64,000 bases of DNA from Haloterrigena sp. H1 (GTDB lineage Archaea; Halobacteriota; Halobacteria; Halobacteriales; Natrialbaceae). The notes under the pieces are model-generated. The model saw only the letters and a list, made by a program, of their open reading frames with translations, was not told the DNA's origin and made no database searches. Shown here piece after piece: positions 35,648 to 44,337 of this stretch (positions within the stretch are counted from its first letter, which is position 1; every line of letters starts with the position of its first letter). The stretch is from contig NZ_SMZK01000001.1 in the NCBI RefSeq assembly GCF_005938085.1, positions 1,426,001-1,490,000 of the forward strand. Direction: 5' to 3'. Made by a program: the position numbers and the translations under genes.

Positions 35648-36772
35648 ATGAAAGCCATCGCAGTTCAGCCCGGAGCGGGCGTCCCCGATGTCGTCGAGCG
35701 GCCCGTTCCAGAACCAGCCCCCGGCGAGGCGCTCGTGCGGATCCACCGCGTGGGCGTCGATGGAACCGATTACGAGGTCATCGAGGGGAGCCACGGCGGG
35801 GTCCCCGAGGGCGACGACCGGCTCGTCCTCGGCCATGAGGCCGTCGGCGTCGTCGACAACCCGAACGGCACCGGGCTCGAAGCGGGCCAGTACGTCGTCC
35901 CGACGGTCCGCCGGCCGCCACCAGGAACCGAGACCAACGAGTATTTCGAGCGTGGCGAGCCCGACATGGCTCCCGAGGGCGCGTACGTCGAACGCGGGAT
36001 CGTCGGTGCACACGGGTTCATGGCCGAATATATCACGAGCCCGGCCGAGTTTCTGGTGCCGATCTCGGCCGACCTCGCTCCGTGGGGTTTTCTCGTCGAA
36101 CCGCTCAGTATCACCGAGAAGGCGCTCGAGCACGCCCGCGCGAGTCGCTCGGCCTTTGACTGGCAGCCCGACTCAGCACTCGTCCTCGGCACTGGTTCGC
36201 TGGGACTGTTGACCGCCGCGATGTTTTCGGCGGCAGACGACTTCGAGCGGGTCTACTGTCTCGGCCGGAAAGACCGGCCACATCCGGTGATCGACGTCAT
36301 CGAGCGACTCGGCGCGACCTACATCGACTCCCGGGAGACGCCAGTCGCCGAGATTCCCGCCGCCTACGAGCCGATGGACCTCGTCTACGAGGCCACCGGC
36401 TACGCCAAACACGCCTTCGAGTCCATCGACGCGCTCGCTCCTAACGGAGTTGCCGCTCTCCTCGGCGTCCCGGGAGACTGGACGTTCGAAATCGACGGCG
36501 GCCGCCTGCATCGCGAACTCGTCCTTCACAACAAGGCCATCGTCGGCAGCGTCAACTCCAACCGCGGCCACTTCGAGGCGGCGATCGAAACGCTCGAGAC
36601 GCTTCCAGATTGGCTGCTCGAGGCGATCGTGACCGGGATCTACGGCCTCGAGGCAGCCGATCGGGCCTTCCCAAATGCGGCGGCACACGCCGCGACTGCC
36701 GACGACGAGTCGGCAGGAACCCCGGATGACGACACGACTATAAAAACAGCGGTCGAATTCACGACTATATGA
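35648..36772 (+). CDS. gdh: glucose 1-dehydrogenase
   Basis: A 374-residue zinc-dependent medium-chain dehydrogenase, first enzyme of the semi-phosphorylative Entner-Doudoroff pathway. Asp38 (in GVDGTD) and His63 (in GHEAVG) coincide with the zinc ligands described for the haloarchaeal enzyme, where the usual cysteine is replaced by aspartate. VLGTGSLGLLTAAMF is the nucleotide-binding motif. The stop codon overlaps the gfcR ATG by four bases, so the enzyme and its probable regulator are coupled. The C-terminal 20 residues (AGTPDDDTT) look like a spacer that also contains the gfcR core promoter. Confidence 0.93.
   Translation: MKAIAVQPGAGVPDVVERPVPEPAPGEALVRIHRVGVDGTDYEVIEGSHGGVPEGDDRLVLGHEAVGVVDNPNGTGLEAGQYVVPTVRRPPPGTETNEYFERGEPDMAPEGAYVERGIVGAHGFMAEYITSPAEFLVPISADLAPWGFLVEPLSITEKALEHARASRSAFDWQPDSALVLGTGSLGLLTAAMFSAADDFERVYCLGRKDRPHPVIDVIERLGATYIDSRETPVAEIPAAYEPMDLVYEATGYAKHAFESIDALAPNGVAALLGVPGDWTFEIDGGRLHRELVLHNKAIVGSVNSNRGHFEAAIETLETLPDWLLEAIVTGIYGLEAADRAFPNAAAHAATADDESAGTPDDDTTIKTAVEFTTI
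36739..36746 (+). promoter_or_regulatory. internal promoter of gfcR within gdh
   Basis: TATAAAAA lies inside the gdh coding end and is centred 27 bases before the gfcR ATG at 36769. This is the expected geometry for a leaderless transcript, so gfcR can probably be expressed separately from gdh. Confidence 0.6.
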
Positions 36773-37422
36773 AAAACGTCGACGACCTCATCGAGAGCGC
36801 GGCCGAGCTCGCGGCTCGAGGGCTCTCGAAAGGCGAAATTGCGGACGAACTGAACGTCTCGCGTGAGACCGCGAGCTGGCTCGTCGAGCGCAGCGGCACG
36901 ACGCCCCAGCAGACCGAGGACCCGGCTCAGCCGCCGGCAAACGGCGTGAGCGGCCCACAGGACATCCACGTCGATTGGTCGGCGATCGGCCGCGACAGCG
37001 AGCGAATGAGTCACATCGCCTCGGCGATGGCTAATATGCTCGCCAAACACGGCGAGAACGTCGATCTGACGATCGGCATCGAAAAGGCCGGTGGCCCCAT
37101 CGCGACGCTGGTCGCGCGCGAACTCGAGACCGACCTCGGAACCTACACGCCCGCGAAACACCAGTGGGAGGAAGGCGACATCGAGGAACTCGGCGGCACG
37201 TTCAGCCGGAACTTCGCCGGCATCCGCGACCGCGAGTGTTACGTCGTCGACGACATCGTCACTAGCGGCACCACCATGCGCGAGACCATCGAGGCCATCC
37301 GCGCCGAAGGCGGAGAGCCGCTTGCGTGTGTCGTCATCGCCGACAAACAGGGCGTCGAAGAACTCGAGGGCGTTCCCGTCTACTCGCTGTTGCAGGTTAT
37401 CAGCGTCGGCAAAGACGAGTAA
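36769..37422 (+). CDS. gfcR: GfcR, PRTase-like regulator of sugar catabolism
   Basis: A 217-residue protein with an N-terminal helix-turn-helix (LSKGEIADELNVSRETASWLV, residues about 20-40) fused to a phosphoribosyltransferase domain. The PRPP-binding motif is CYVVDDIVTSGTTM near residue 157. Haloarchaeal GfcR is known as a transcriptional activator of sugar-degrading pathways rather than an orotate transferase. Adjacency to glucose dehydrogenase, and the nearby KdgA-like aldolase, support this role. Confidence 0.9.
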   Translation: MKNVDDLIESAAELAARGLSKGEIADELNVSRETASWLVERSGTTPQQTEDPAQPPANGVSGPQDIHVDWSAIGRDSERMSHIASAMANMLAKHGENVDLTIGIEKAGGPIATLVARELETDLGTYTPAKHQWEEGDIEELGGTFSRNFAGIRDRECYVVDDIVTSGTTMRETIEAIRAEGGEPLACVVIADKQGVEELEGVPVYSLLQVISVGKDE

Positions 37423-37509
37423 TCGACCGGTTATGACAGACTGATCGACGGTGCGGCCGCTCGGATCTGATTTTCGACGCGATAAAATCGGGAGTAAAGC
37501 CGAGTTCGG

Positions 37510-38472
37510 CTAGCCGTGAATGCCCATCGCTTCGATCTGTTCTTGATACCGATTCCGGATCGTCACCTCGGTCACCTGTGCGACGTCGGCGACCTCGCGC
37601 TGGGTCTTCTTCTCGTTGCAGAGAAGGGACGCAGCGTAGATCGCAGCCGCGGCGTACCCCGTTGGTGACTTGCCCGACAGCAGCCCTTCCTCGGCCGTCT
37701 TCTCGATGATTTCGTTGGCCTTGGTCTGGACCTCTTCGGACAGTTCGAGTTCAGAACAGAAGCGCGGGACGTATTTTTTCGGGTCGACGGGACGCATCTC
37801 GAGGCCGAGTTCCTGCGAGATGTATCGATACGTGCGACCGATCTCTTTGCGTTCGACGCGAGAGACTTCCGAGATTTCCTCGAGGCTTCGTGGGATTCCT
37901 TCTTTGCGACAGGCAGCATACAGCGCCGATGTCGCGACACCTTCGATCGAGCGCCCGCGGATGAGGTCTTCTTTGAGCGCGCGTCGATAGATAACCGACG
38001 CGACCTCGCGAACCGAGCGTGGCACCCCCAGTGCGGAGGCCATCCGGTCGATTTCACTGAGCGCGAACTGGAGATTGCGCTCGCCGGCGTCTTTGGTTCG
38101 AATCCGTTCCTGCCATTTGCGCAGCCGGTGCATCTGGCTGCGCTTTTTCGAGGAGATCGAGCGGCCGTAGGCGTCCTTGTCTTTCCAGTCGATCGTCGTC
38201 GTCAGCCCCTTGTCGTGCATCGTCTGGGTCGTCGGCGCGCCGACGCGGGACTTTTCCTGCCGTTCCTGGTGATTGAACGCCCGCCACTCCGGGCCGGGGT
38301 CGATCTGTTCCTCCTCCACGACGAGCCCACAGTCTTCACAGATGAGCTCTCCCCGGTCGGAGTCCTTGACGAGATTGTCCGATTCACACTCGGGGCAGGC
38401 ACGTACCCCTTCTTGATCCTCGGTCTCGTCCGTCTCGCGCGTTCGCTCCCGCTGGCGGGTGGACCGTGTCAT
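37510..38472 (-). CDS. tfb: transcription initiation factor IIB (TFB)
   Basis: A 320-residue TFB. The N-terminal zinc ribbon is [12 protein letters not shown]...CEDCGLVV (residues about 25-50), followed by the B-reader region ([19 protein letters not shown]) and two cyclin-like repeats ending in [16 protein letters not shown]. Haloarchaea usually have several TFBs; which paralogue this is cannot be told. A TTTATATATGG element (plus-strand 38500-38510) lies 30-37 bases upstream on this strand. Confidence 0.95.
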   Translation of the reverse strand: MTRSTRQRERTRETDETEDQEGVRACPECESDNLVKDSDRGELICEDCGLVVEEEQIDPGPEWRAFNHQERQEKSRVGAPTTQTMHDKGLTTTIDWKDKDAYGRSISSKKRSQMHRLRKWQERIRTKDAGERNLQFALSEIDRMASALGVPRSVREVASVIYRRALKEDLIRGRSIEGVATSALYAACRKEGIPRSLEEISEVSRVERKEIGRTYRYISQELGLEMRPVDPKKYVPRFCSELELSEEVQTKANEIIEKTAEEGLLSGKSPTGYAAAAIYAASLLCNEKKTQREVADVAQVTEVTIRNRYQEQIEAMGIHG

Positions 38473-38634
38473 CGCACTTTTATAGTAGTATCACCACCAT
38501 ATATAAATGTTTGGCAAGGGTTTTGCTGGCTTGATCCGTATTGCCCGAAAACAGGGGGTACAAGCGTTTACACCCAGGGTTTACGATTCGGAACCGGAAA
38601 ACCTTTATCCCATTCTGGCCGATGCCGGACACGA

Positions 38635-39228
38635 ATGCCGGTTATCGAATGCGATGTCGAAACGGCTCGTGAGCGGCTCGAGGACGCGGGCGTTCCTGTC
38701 GAGTCTGGTAACACGGACCACGAGCGCTGGCGGGCCAGCCGGGGCGGGGCGACAGCTGTCGCCTACGACGACAAGATCGTGATTCAGGGCTCGGACCCGC
38801 GGGATCTCGAGGCACTGCTGCGCGAGGGTGGCGGGCGCGCCCACGTCTACTTCGACGGTGGCTCGCGTGGCAACCCCGGCCCCGCCGCGATCGGCTGGGT
38901 GATCGTCACGAGTAATGGAATCGTCGCCGAGGACGGTGAGACGATCGGAACGGCGACGAACAATCAGGCCGAGTACGAGGCACTGATCGCCGGGCTGGAG
39001 GCCGCCCGCGACTACGGCTACGACGATGTCCACGTCCGCGGTGACTCCGAACTCATCGTCAAGCAGGTCCGTGGTGAGTACGACACCAACAATCCCGAAC
39101 TCCGCGAAAAGCGCGTAACCGTCCACGAACTACTGGCCGCGTTCGACGAGTGGACCCTCGAGTACGTCCCTCGCGACGTCAACGAGCGCGCGGACGGGCT
39201 CGTCAACGAGGCGCTGGATCAGGCCTAA
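38635..39228 (+). CDS. rnhA: ribonuclease HI, haloarchaeal type
   Basis: A 197-residue RNase H1. A 65-residue N-terminal region precedes the catalytic fold, which has all four acidic residues: D in AHVYFDGGSRGNPGPAA, E in NNQAEYEALIAGLE, D in VRGDSELIVKQV and D in NERADGLVNEAL. It degrades RNA in RNA-DNA hybrids. The start is ATG 38635, about 30 bases after a CTTTATC box, so it is probably leaderless. A longer upstream frame overlaps tfb antisense and is rejected. Confidence 0.93.
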   Translation: MPVIECDVETARERLEDAGVPVESGNTDHERWRASRGGATAVAYDDKIVIQGSDPRDLEALLREGGGRAHVYFDGGSRGNPGPAAIGWVIVTSNGIVAEDGETIGTATNNQAEYEALIAGLEAARDYGYDDVHVRGDSELIVKQVRGEYDTNNPELREKRVTVHELLAAFDEWTLEYVPRDVNERADGLVNEALDQA

Positions 39229-39302
39229 CGCTGACACCACGCGGGCCAGCGCGCAAGTCTGGATCGGCAAGCGGAAAACCGCTCGCGTGCGTACGTGTTC
39301 CC

Positions 39303-39920
39303 ATGACCGATCCGAACGCGATCGACGGCGATGAGGACGGTGACGGAGCGGCAAGCGACGAGACGGACCTTCCCCGGGATGTCGTCGACGAGGTCGAACG
39401 ATTAACTCGACTGACACGAACCACCGTCGACGACAACGAGGCTACAGCCTACGAGGACCGCCGTGACGACCTCCTCGAGGAACACGATTTCACATCTCGC
39501 ATCCGCGACGACGACGGCGACGACGTACTCGTGCTCCATCCCGAAGAGTGGCACGAGGACGGCGTCATCCGAACCGACCGCATCGAGGACATCGACCGCG
39601 CGGTCGAGATTCCGCTCGAGGGGGCGGGCGATCCGGACGACTGGGACGACGTCGACACCCACAACCGCGACCTCGTCGCGACGGTCAGGGACGCCCACGG
39701 CGACGTTCACGGTGACAACGCGGCAATCCTGGCCGATTTCGCGGGCAACCACTACGCGAAGCCGATCGAATCACTGACTGGCGAGGAACTCGCGGAGTTC
39801 CGGTCGGAGTACCTCGTCAGGAACGCTTGGCCGTCGGAAAAACAACGGGACGTGATCGACGAATCGATCGAGCTGATCTTCGAGACTGCTGAAGAGCAGG
39901 TCCCGGAGCGTCGAGTCTAG
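39303..39920 (+). CDS. rnhA operon protein (DUF7108-type), function unknown
   Basis: A 205-residue very acidic protein encoded 74 bases after rnhA on the same strand; similar proteins in other haloarchaea are labelled rnhA operon protein. It has an N-terminal acidic stretch, then DDVVDEVERLTRLTRTTVDD, a central VLVLHPEEWHEDG segment, and a C-terminal helical region with YAKPIESLTGEELAEFRSEYLVRN-like composition. No catalytic motif is recognised. Its stop overlaps the convergent padR stop by three bases. Confidence 0.75.
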   Translation: MTDPNAIDGDEDGDGAASDETDLPRDVVDEVERLTRLTRTTVDDNEATAYEDRRDDLLEEHDFTSRIRDDDGDDVLVLHPEEWHEDGVIRTDRIEDIDRAVEIPLEGAGDPDDWDDVDTHNRDLVATVRDAHGDVHGDNAAILADFAGNHYAKPIESLTGEELAEFRSEYLVRNAWPSEKQRDVIDESIELIFETAEEQVPERRV

Positions 39921-40276
39921 TAGCTGTTCTCGACGAGGTCGCGGATCTCGTCGGCGCGGTCGTCGCCCGTGACGACCTTCGAGAGCGTCCACTCGATACC
40001 GTCGAGGACGGCGTCGTAGCCGTCGTCAGTCAGCGAGTACTGGTTGGTCCGCTTGTCGAGTTCGCTCTTCTCGACCAGTCCCAACTCGACGAGTTCGTCG
40101 AGGTTGGGGTAGAGACGCCCGTGGTTTACTTCCGTTCCGTAGTAGTCCTCGAGTTCGCGCTTGATCGCGAGGCCGTACATCGGCTCTTTCGCGAGGATGA
40201 CGAGGATGTTGTTCTGGAACGCGGTAAGTTCGCGTGCAATACTCTGTTCGCCGGTGATTGATTGTGCCTCTGACAT
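39917..40276 (-). CDS. PadR family transcriptional regulator
   Basis: A 119-residue PadR winged-helix protein. LTAFQNNILVILAKEPMYGL, IKRELEDYYGTEVNHGRLYP, and LVELGLVEKSELDKRTNQYSLT follow the PadR consensus helix by helix. The ligand is unknown. A TATTTAA box (40299-40305) sits 26 bases before the ATG, giving a leaderless start, and a partial palindrome GTGCAATTGTCAC at 40281-40293 lies between them. Such placement fits autorepression. The 3' end overlaps the convergent neighbour's stop. Confidence 0.9.
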   Translation of the reverse strand: MSEAQSITGEQSIARELTAFQNNILVILAKEPMYGLAIKRELEDYYGTEVNHGRLYPNLDELVELGLVEKSELDKRTNQYSLTDDGYDAVLDGIEWTLSKVVTGDDRADEIRDLVENSY

Positions 40277-40280
40277 ACTT

Positions 40281-40293
40281 GTGCAATTGTCAC
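40281..40293. promoter_or_regulatory. candidate PadR auto-operator
   Basis: GTGCAATTGTCAC has GTG/CAC ends and a CAATTG centre. It lies between the padR TATA element and start codon. Confidence 0.4.
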
Positions 40294-40482
40294 CAGACTA
40301 TTTAAGACTTGTCAACTATCCCTTCGTATCAGCCGGTCGGACACCCAGCAACCGGCCGATACGAGCCCGGAAACGGGTGTAACGGGCCTTCGCGATGTCT
40401 GTCGAGTATCTGGCAACCGTCACTCGAATACTGACAGTCGATTACGAAAGTACTTTTTCATCGACGGTGGATCTTCCGGTAC

Positions 40483-41016
40483 ATGGTCAACCTCTGGGAA
40501 GACCTCGAAACTGGACCGAACGCACCCGAAGAGATCTACGCCGTCGTGGAATGTCTCAAGGGCGAGCGAAACAAGTACGAGTACGACAAGGACGTGCCGG
40601 GCGTCGTCCTCGACCGCGTGCTCCACAGCAACGTCCACTATCCGAGTGACTACGGTTTCATCCCGCAGTCGTACTACGACGACGAGGACCCCTTCGACGT
40701 GCTCGTCCTCGTCAAGGACCAGACGTTCCCCGGCTGTGTCATCGAAGCCCGTCCCGTCGCGCTGATGAAGATGGACGACGACGGCGAGCAGGACGACAAA
40801 GTCATCGCCGTTCCGAGTGAGGACCCACGCTACGATCACATCGAGGATCTCGACGACATCCCACAGCAGCAACTCGACGAGATCGACGAGTTCTTCGAGA
40901 CCTACAAGAACCTCGAGGAAGGCAAGGAAGTCGAGACGCAGGGCTGGGAGGACAAGCAGGCTGCCTACGACGCGATCGAACACGCCCAGGACCTCTACGA
41001 AGAGCACTTCGAGTAA
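40483..41016 (+). CDS. ppa: inorganic pyrophosphatase (family I)
   Basis: A 177-residue soluble pyrophosphatase. Active-site segments include VPGVVLDRVLHSNVHYPSDYG, the metal-binding DDEDPFDVLVL, and IAVPSEDPRYDHI. It hydrolyses pyrophosphate from biosynthetic reactions. ATG 40483 follows an ACTTTTTCATCG stretch with no clear ribosome-binding site. It is divergent from padR. Confidence 0.95.
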   Translation: MVNLWEDLETGPNAPEEIYAVVECLKGERNKYEYDKDVPGVVLDRVLHSNVHYPSDYGFIPQSYYDDEDPFDVLVLVKDQTFPGCVIEARPVALMKMDDDGEQDDKVIAVPSEDPRYDHIEDLDDIPQQQLDEIDEFFETYKNLEEGKEVETQGWEDKQAAYDAIEHAQDLYEEHFE

Positions 41017-41118
41017 CGACCGCCACCGGTCGTTTTTCGTTTCTGTCGTTCGCTCCACCGCTCAATTCCCCAGAGTTATCTCCGGCCTGTTTCCGGATGC
41101 GTTATGAGCATGGGTAAT

Positions 41119-41126
41119 TTTATCCC
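41119..41126 (+). promoter_or_regulatory. TATA element of the 44-residue gene
   Basis: TTTTATCC in the short AT-rich run AATTTTATCC; it lies about 28 bases before the ATG at 41151, the spacing of a leaderless archaeal promoter. Confidence 0.45.
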
Positions 41127-41150
41127 TGTCTTCCCCGTATGTCTCACTGT

Positions 41151-41285
41151 ATGGCAGCATCCAACCCCGCCCCACGATCGGGATCGCCGGCCGACGACGC
41201 AGTCGACACCGGCGTCGGCATGGCCCACCTCACGGTCGTTCCAGCCAACTTCGAGCCCGCCGACTCGAGCGACCGCGACGAGTGA
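41151..41285 (+). CDS. 44-residue small protein, function unknown
   Basis: ATG 41151 to TGA 41285. The peptide starts MAASNPAPRSGSPADDAVDT and ends MAHLTVVPANFEPADSSDRD plus E. It has haloarchaeal acidic composition and a TATA-like element at the right distance for a leaderless transcript. I do not recognise a family. It lies between ppa and the phosphatase-superfamily gene, in a 426-base stretch that otherwise has no gene. The second methionine (GMAHLTVV) is a possible shorter start. Confidence 0.5.
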   Translation: MAASNPAPRSGSPADDAVDTGVGMAHLTVVPANFEPADSSDRDE

Positions 41286-41442
41286 CCGCGTTCGCGTCAG
41301 CAGCCGACGCCGATCTCGACACAGCGATCTCGATTGCGCCGGTCGCCAATTACAACCGGTCGTCTGCGTCCGCCGTCGTAGGTATTCGCAAAACACTGTC
41401 TCGAAACGAACCTTCTTGTATCCGGTCGAACTACGTCCGGCC

Positions 41443-42786
41443 ATGGGTCTGTTCGACCGATTACGGGGCGACGGTGATCCCCGAGTCGCGTTTATTGGGG
41501 TCGACGGCGTACCGTATAGTCTCCTCTCGGAGCACGAGGAACTGTTTCCCAACTTTGCGGCGCTCGCCGACGACGGCACGGCGGCAGAGATCTCGAGTAT
41601 CGTGCCGCCGGAATCCAGCGCCTGCTGGCCGTCGCTGACGACCGGGAAGAACCCCGGCGAGACCGGTGTCTACGGCTTCCAGGACCGGGAAGTCGGCACC
41701 TACGACACGTACGTCCCGATGGGGCGTGACGTCCAGGCTGACCGTGTCTGGGACCGCGTGCAGGAAGCCGGTCGCACGGCGACAGTGCTGAACGTCCCCG
41801 TCACCTTCCCGCCACAGCGTGACGTCCAGCGGATGGTCTCGGGTTTTCTCTCACCCGACCTCGAGAAGGCAGCCTACCCCGACGACGTCCGGAGCTACCT
41901 CGAGACGCTCGACTACCGCATCGACGTCAATCCGAAACTCGGCCACCAAGAGGACAAAGCCGAGTTCATCGAGGACGCTCACGCGACCGTCGACGCGCGC
42001 TTCGAGGCGTTCAAACACTACATCGAGGAAGACGACTGGGACCTCTTCTTTGGCGTCTTCATGACGACCGACCGTGTCAACCACTTCCTCTTCAAGGACT
42101 ACGAGCGCGACGGCGAGTACAAAGACGACTTCCTCGAGTTCTACCAGAAGGTCGACGACTACATCGGCCGGCTGCGCGAGGCACTCCCCGACGACGTCAC
42201 CATGGTCGTCGCCTCCGACCACGGCTTCACCAGCCTCGACTACGAAGTTCACTTCAACGAGTGGCTTCGCGAGGAGGGCTGGCTCTCCTTTAGCACCGAC
42301 GACCCCGAGGAACTGGGTGACATCTCGACCGATACGAAAGCCTACTCGTTCATCCCCGGTCGCTTCTACATCAACCTCGAGGGACGGGAGCCCCGCGGCT
42401 CCGTCCCCGAAGACGAGTACGACGAGGTCCGCGACCAGCTCAAAGCCGACCTCGAGGCGCTCGAAGGCCCCGACGGCAACAAGGTCGTCGACCGCGTCGT
42501 CGAGAAGGAAGCAGCCTTCCGTGGCGACCACGACGACATCGCGCCCGATCTGGTCGCGATCCCGAACAAAGGCTTCGACCTCAAATCCGGCTTCAAAGGC
42601 GATGCCGAGGTCTTCGATACGGGCCCGCGTAACGGAATGCACAGCTTCGACAACACGTCGCTCTATATCGACGATCCGGAGGCGACGATCGACGGTGCCG
42701 ACCTGTTCGACATCACGCCGACGATCCTCGAACTGATGGAGATCGACTACAGCCGCGGCGACTTCGACGGCGCGAGCCTCGTCTAA
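41443..42786 (+). CDS. alkaline phosphatase superfamily protein (phosphodiesterase/nucleotide pyrophosphatase-like)
   Basis: A 447-residue metal-dependent enzyme. VAFIGVDGVPYSLL gives the first metal aspartate, PESSACWPSLTTGKNPG the nucleophile loop, MTTDRVNHFLF the second aspartate/histidine pair, and VVASDHGFTSL the D/H pair; a late histidine is in GMHSFDN. It is therefore likely an active phosphodiesterase or pyrophosphatase. No signal peptide is seen, so it acts in the cytoplasm. The start is ATG 41443 (MGLFDRLRGDGD); the longer frame upstream is basic and unlike the protein. Confidence 0.85.
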   Translation: MGLFDRLRGDGDPRVAFIGVDGVPYSLLSEHEELFPNFAALADDGTAAEISSIVPPESSACWPSLTTGKNPGETGVYGFQDREVGTYDTYVPMGRDVQADRVWDRVQEAGRTATVLNVPVTFPPQRDVQRMVSGFLSPDLEKAAYPDDVRSYLETLDYRIDVNPKLGHQEDKAEFIEDAHATVDARFEAFKHYIEEDDWDLFFGVFMTTDRVNHFLFKDYERDGEYKDDFLEFYQKVDDYIGRLREALPDDVTMVVASDHGFTSLDYEVHFNEWLREEGWLSFSTDDPEELGDISTDTKAYSFIPGRFYINLEGREPRGSVPEDEYDEVRDQLKADLEALEGPDGNKVVDRVVEKEAAFRGDHDDIAPDLVAIPNKGFDLKSGFKGDAEVFDTGPRNGMHSFDNTSLYIDDPEATIDGADLFDITPTILELMEIDYSRGDFDGASLV

Positions 42787-42852
42787 GCGATACACGGACT
42801 CGAGACGAGCCCGATTCGATCCCGTTTTCCGACCGGCAACGAACCCCGTTGC

Positions 42853-43266
42853 ATGGAAGAGGTTATTCAGGCTCGCGGTCACGAGCACGTCAGTGCCGAA
42901 CACGCGAGCACCTTCGAAGTGACGACCGACGACTATCTCACTCCTGCGGGCGACTGCATCCTTGCGATCGAGGCCGACCGTTCCCCGGCTGATTTCGACC
43001 CTGAGTTCGTCGCTGCGTGTCAGGACGCCGACGCGACGATCACGGTCACGCTTGAGGCCGACGGCTACACGGAGTCGGTCTCCGGACGTGGACACCCCGA
43101 CCTCGAGCTGACCAACGAGCGCAGCGCGGTCGGCCGCACGAGCGACTACGTCGACGACCGGACGATCGTGGTAGACGCCGAGTTCGCAGCCGAAGGATTC
43201 GACCGCGACCTCGTCGCGGCGCTGGCCGACGGTGCCGAGGCGACGGTGACGATCACCGTCGAGTGA
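42853..43266 (+). CDS. DUF371 family protein
   Basis: A 137-residue archaeal conserved protein. The pattern EVIQARGHEHVSAEHASTFEV followed by YLTPAGDCILAIEAD and the C-terminal VTITVE strand fit DUF371, a family with no assigned function. It is encoded 66 bases after the phosphatase-superfamily gene and 73 before nth, all on the same strand. Confidence 0.8.
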   Translation: MEEVIQARGHEHVSAEHASTFEVTTDDYLTPAGDCILAIEADRSPADFDPEFVAACQDADATITVTLEADGYTESVSGRGHPDLELTNERSAVGRTSDYVDDRTIVVDAEFAAEGFDRDLVAALADGAEATVTITVE

Positions 43267-43339
43267 CCGGGTTGGCAGCGCTCGCTCGAGTCCCACCGCT
43301 TCCGTCGCGGTTTTGTCCCGTCCGTTCTACCGTCCGAAT

Positions 43340-44152
43340 ATGAGCGACGATCCGGAGCCAGCCGTCAACATCAGTGGTGGCACGGCAGGCGGCGGTGCGG
43401 CCGCCGAGTTCGATCCCGCGACGGCCGACACCCGCGCAGAGGTGGTCGTCGACCGACTGGGTGAGCTGTACTGGCAGAAGACCTACGGCGGCCAGGACGC
43501 ATTCACCTGTCTCGTCCGGACGATTCTGAGTCAGAACACCAGCGACAAGGCGAGCCAGCCGGCTCACGATGCACTGCTCGAGCGGTACGATGGCGATGAC
43601 GTCGACCTCGCCGAATCGCTTGCCAGCGCCGAGCAGTCGACGCTTGCTGAGACGATCAGCTCGGCGGGGCTGTACAATCAGAAGTCCGAAACCATCATCG
43701 ACACCGCCGAGTGGGTGCTCGAGGCGTTCGGCTCCGCCGACGCGTTCGATACGTTCGTCAAAGACGAGGAGCCGTCAGCGGTTCGCGAGACGCTGCTCGA
43801 GGTTCGTGGTGTCGGCCCGAAGACCGCTGACTGCGTCCTGCTCTTTTCGGGTGGCCGTGGCGGCGTCTTCCCCGTCGACACGCATGTTCACCGGATCTAC
43901 CGACGGATTGGGATCGCGCCACCGGACGCCGATCACGAAACGGTTCGCGAGGTTCTCGAGCGCGACGTGCCCGCGGCCAAGTGCGGGTTCGGGCACACAG
44001 CGACGATCCAGTTCGGCCGCGAGTACTGCACCGCGCGGAAACCAGCCTGTCTGGACGATCCCGAGGCGTGCCCGATGGCCGATCTCTGCGAGCAGGTCGG
44101 CGTATATCCTGCGACGGGCGAGGTCGTCGATCCGACCGATGCCCCCGAATGA
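43340..44152 (+). CDS. nth: endonuclease III (DNA glycosylase/AP lyase)
   Basis: A 270-residue base-excision repair enzyme. The HhH motif VRGVGPKTADCVLLF carries the catalytic lysine, and the conserved aspartate is in FPVDTHVHR. The 4Fe-4S site uses CTARKPACLDDPEACPMADLC; the middle spacing is six residues rather than the usual two, because of a short LDDPEA insertion. The first 30 residues are a Gly/Ala-rich extension. The start is ATG 43340. It removes oxidised pyrimidines from DNA. Confidence 0.92.
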   Translation: MSDDPEPAVNISGGTAGGGAAAEFDPATADTRAEVVVDRLGELYWQKTYGGQDAFTCLVRTILSQNTSDKASQPAHDALLERYDGDDVDLAESLASAEQSTLAETISSAGLYNQKSETIIDTAEWVLEAFGSADAFDTFVKDEEPSAVRETLLEVRGVGPKTADCVLLFSGGRGGVFPVDTHVHRIYRRIGIAPPDADHETVREVLERDVPAAKCGFGHTATIQFGREYCTARKPACLDDPEACPMADLCEQVGVYPATGEVVDPTDAPE

Positions 44153-44306
44153 GACATCTCGGAGAAACCTATTCATACGGAGCGCACCCGACCCGAGCGC
44201 TCGAGTGGTCTCCTGACTACTGCCGGACAGTATGACTGCTCATCGGGGGTAGCGTGTTTTCTAATCAGCCCTGCTCGAGCCGCCTCGTCGGCGGCCAGTC
44301 ATCGGA

Positions 44307-44312
44307 TTTATA
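44307..44312 (+). promoter_or_regulatory. TATA element of bluB
   Basis: TTTATA in GGATTTATACAATATTGG; the ATG at 44338 is about 28 bases from its centre, so the transcript is probably leaderless. Confidence 0.55.
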
Positions 44313-44320
44313 CAATATTG

Positions 44321-44336
44321 GTTTCAGATGTGAAAC
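44321..44336. promoter_or_regulatory. palindromic operator overlapping the bluB transcription start
   Basis: GTTTCAGATGTGAAAC: perfect 6-base arms (GTTTCA, TGAAAC) around GATG. It ends one base before the ATG and fills the gap between TATA element and start codon, the position of a classical repressor site. Confidence 0.65.
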
Positions 44337-44337
44337 A

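Noticed and set aside
35636-35649. TACT...GAGTA resembling a TrmB sugar-regulator site before gdh
   Set aside because: The two halves are separated by only four bases (TACTGGGTGAGTA), while the described motif has seven to eight.
38128-38634. Upstream extension of rnhA into the tfb region
   Set aside because: It runs antisense to a certain TFB gene; a TATA box and the conserved MPVIECD start support ATG 38635.
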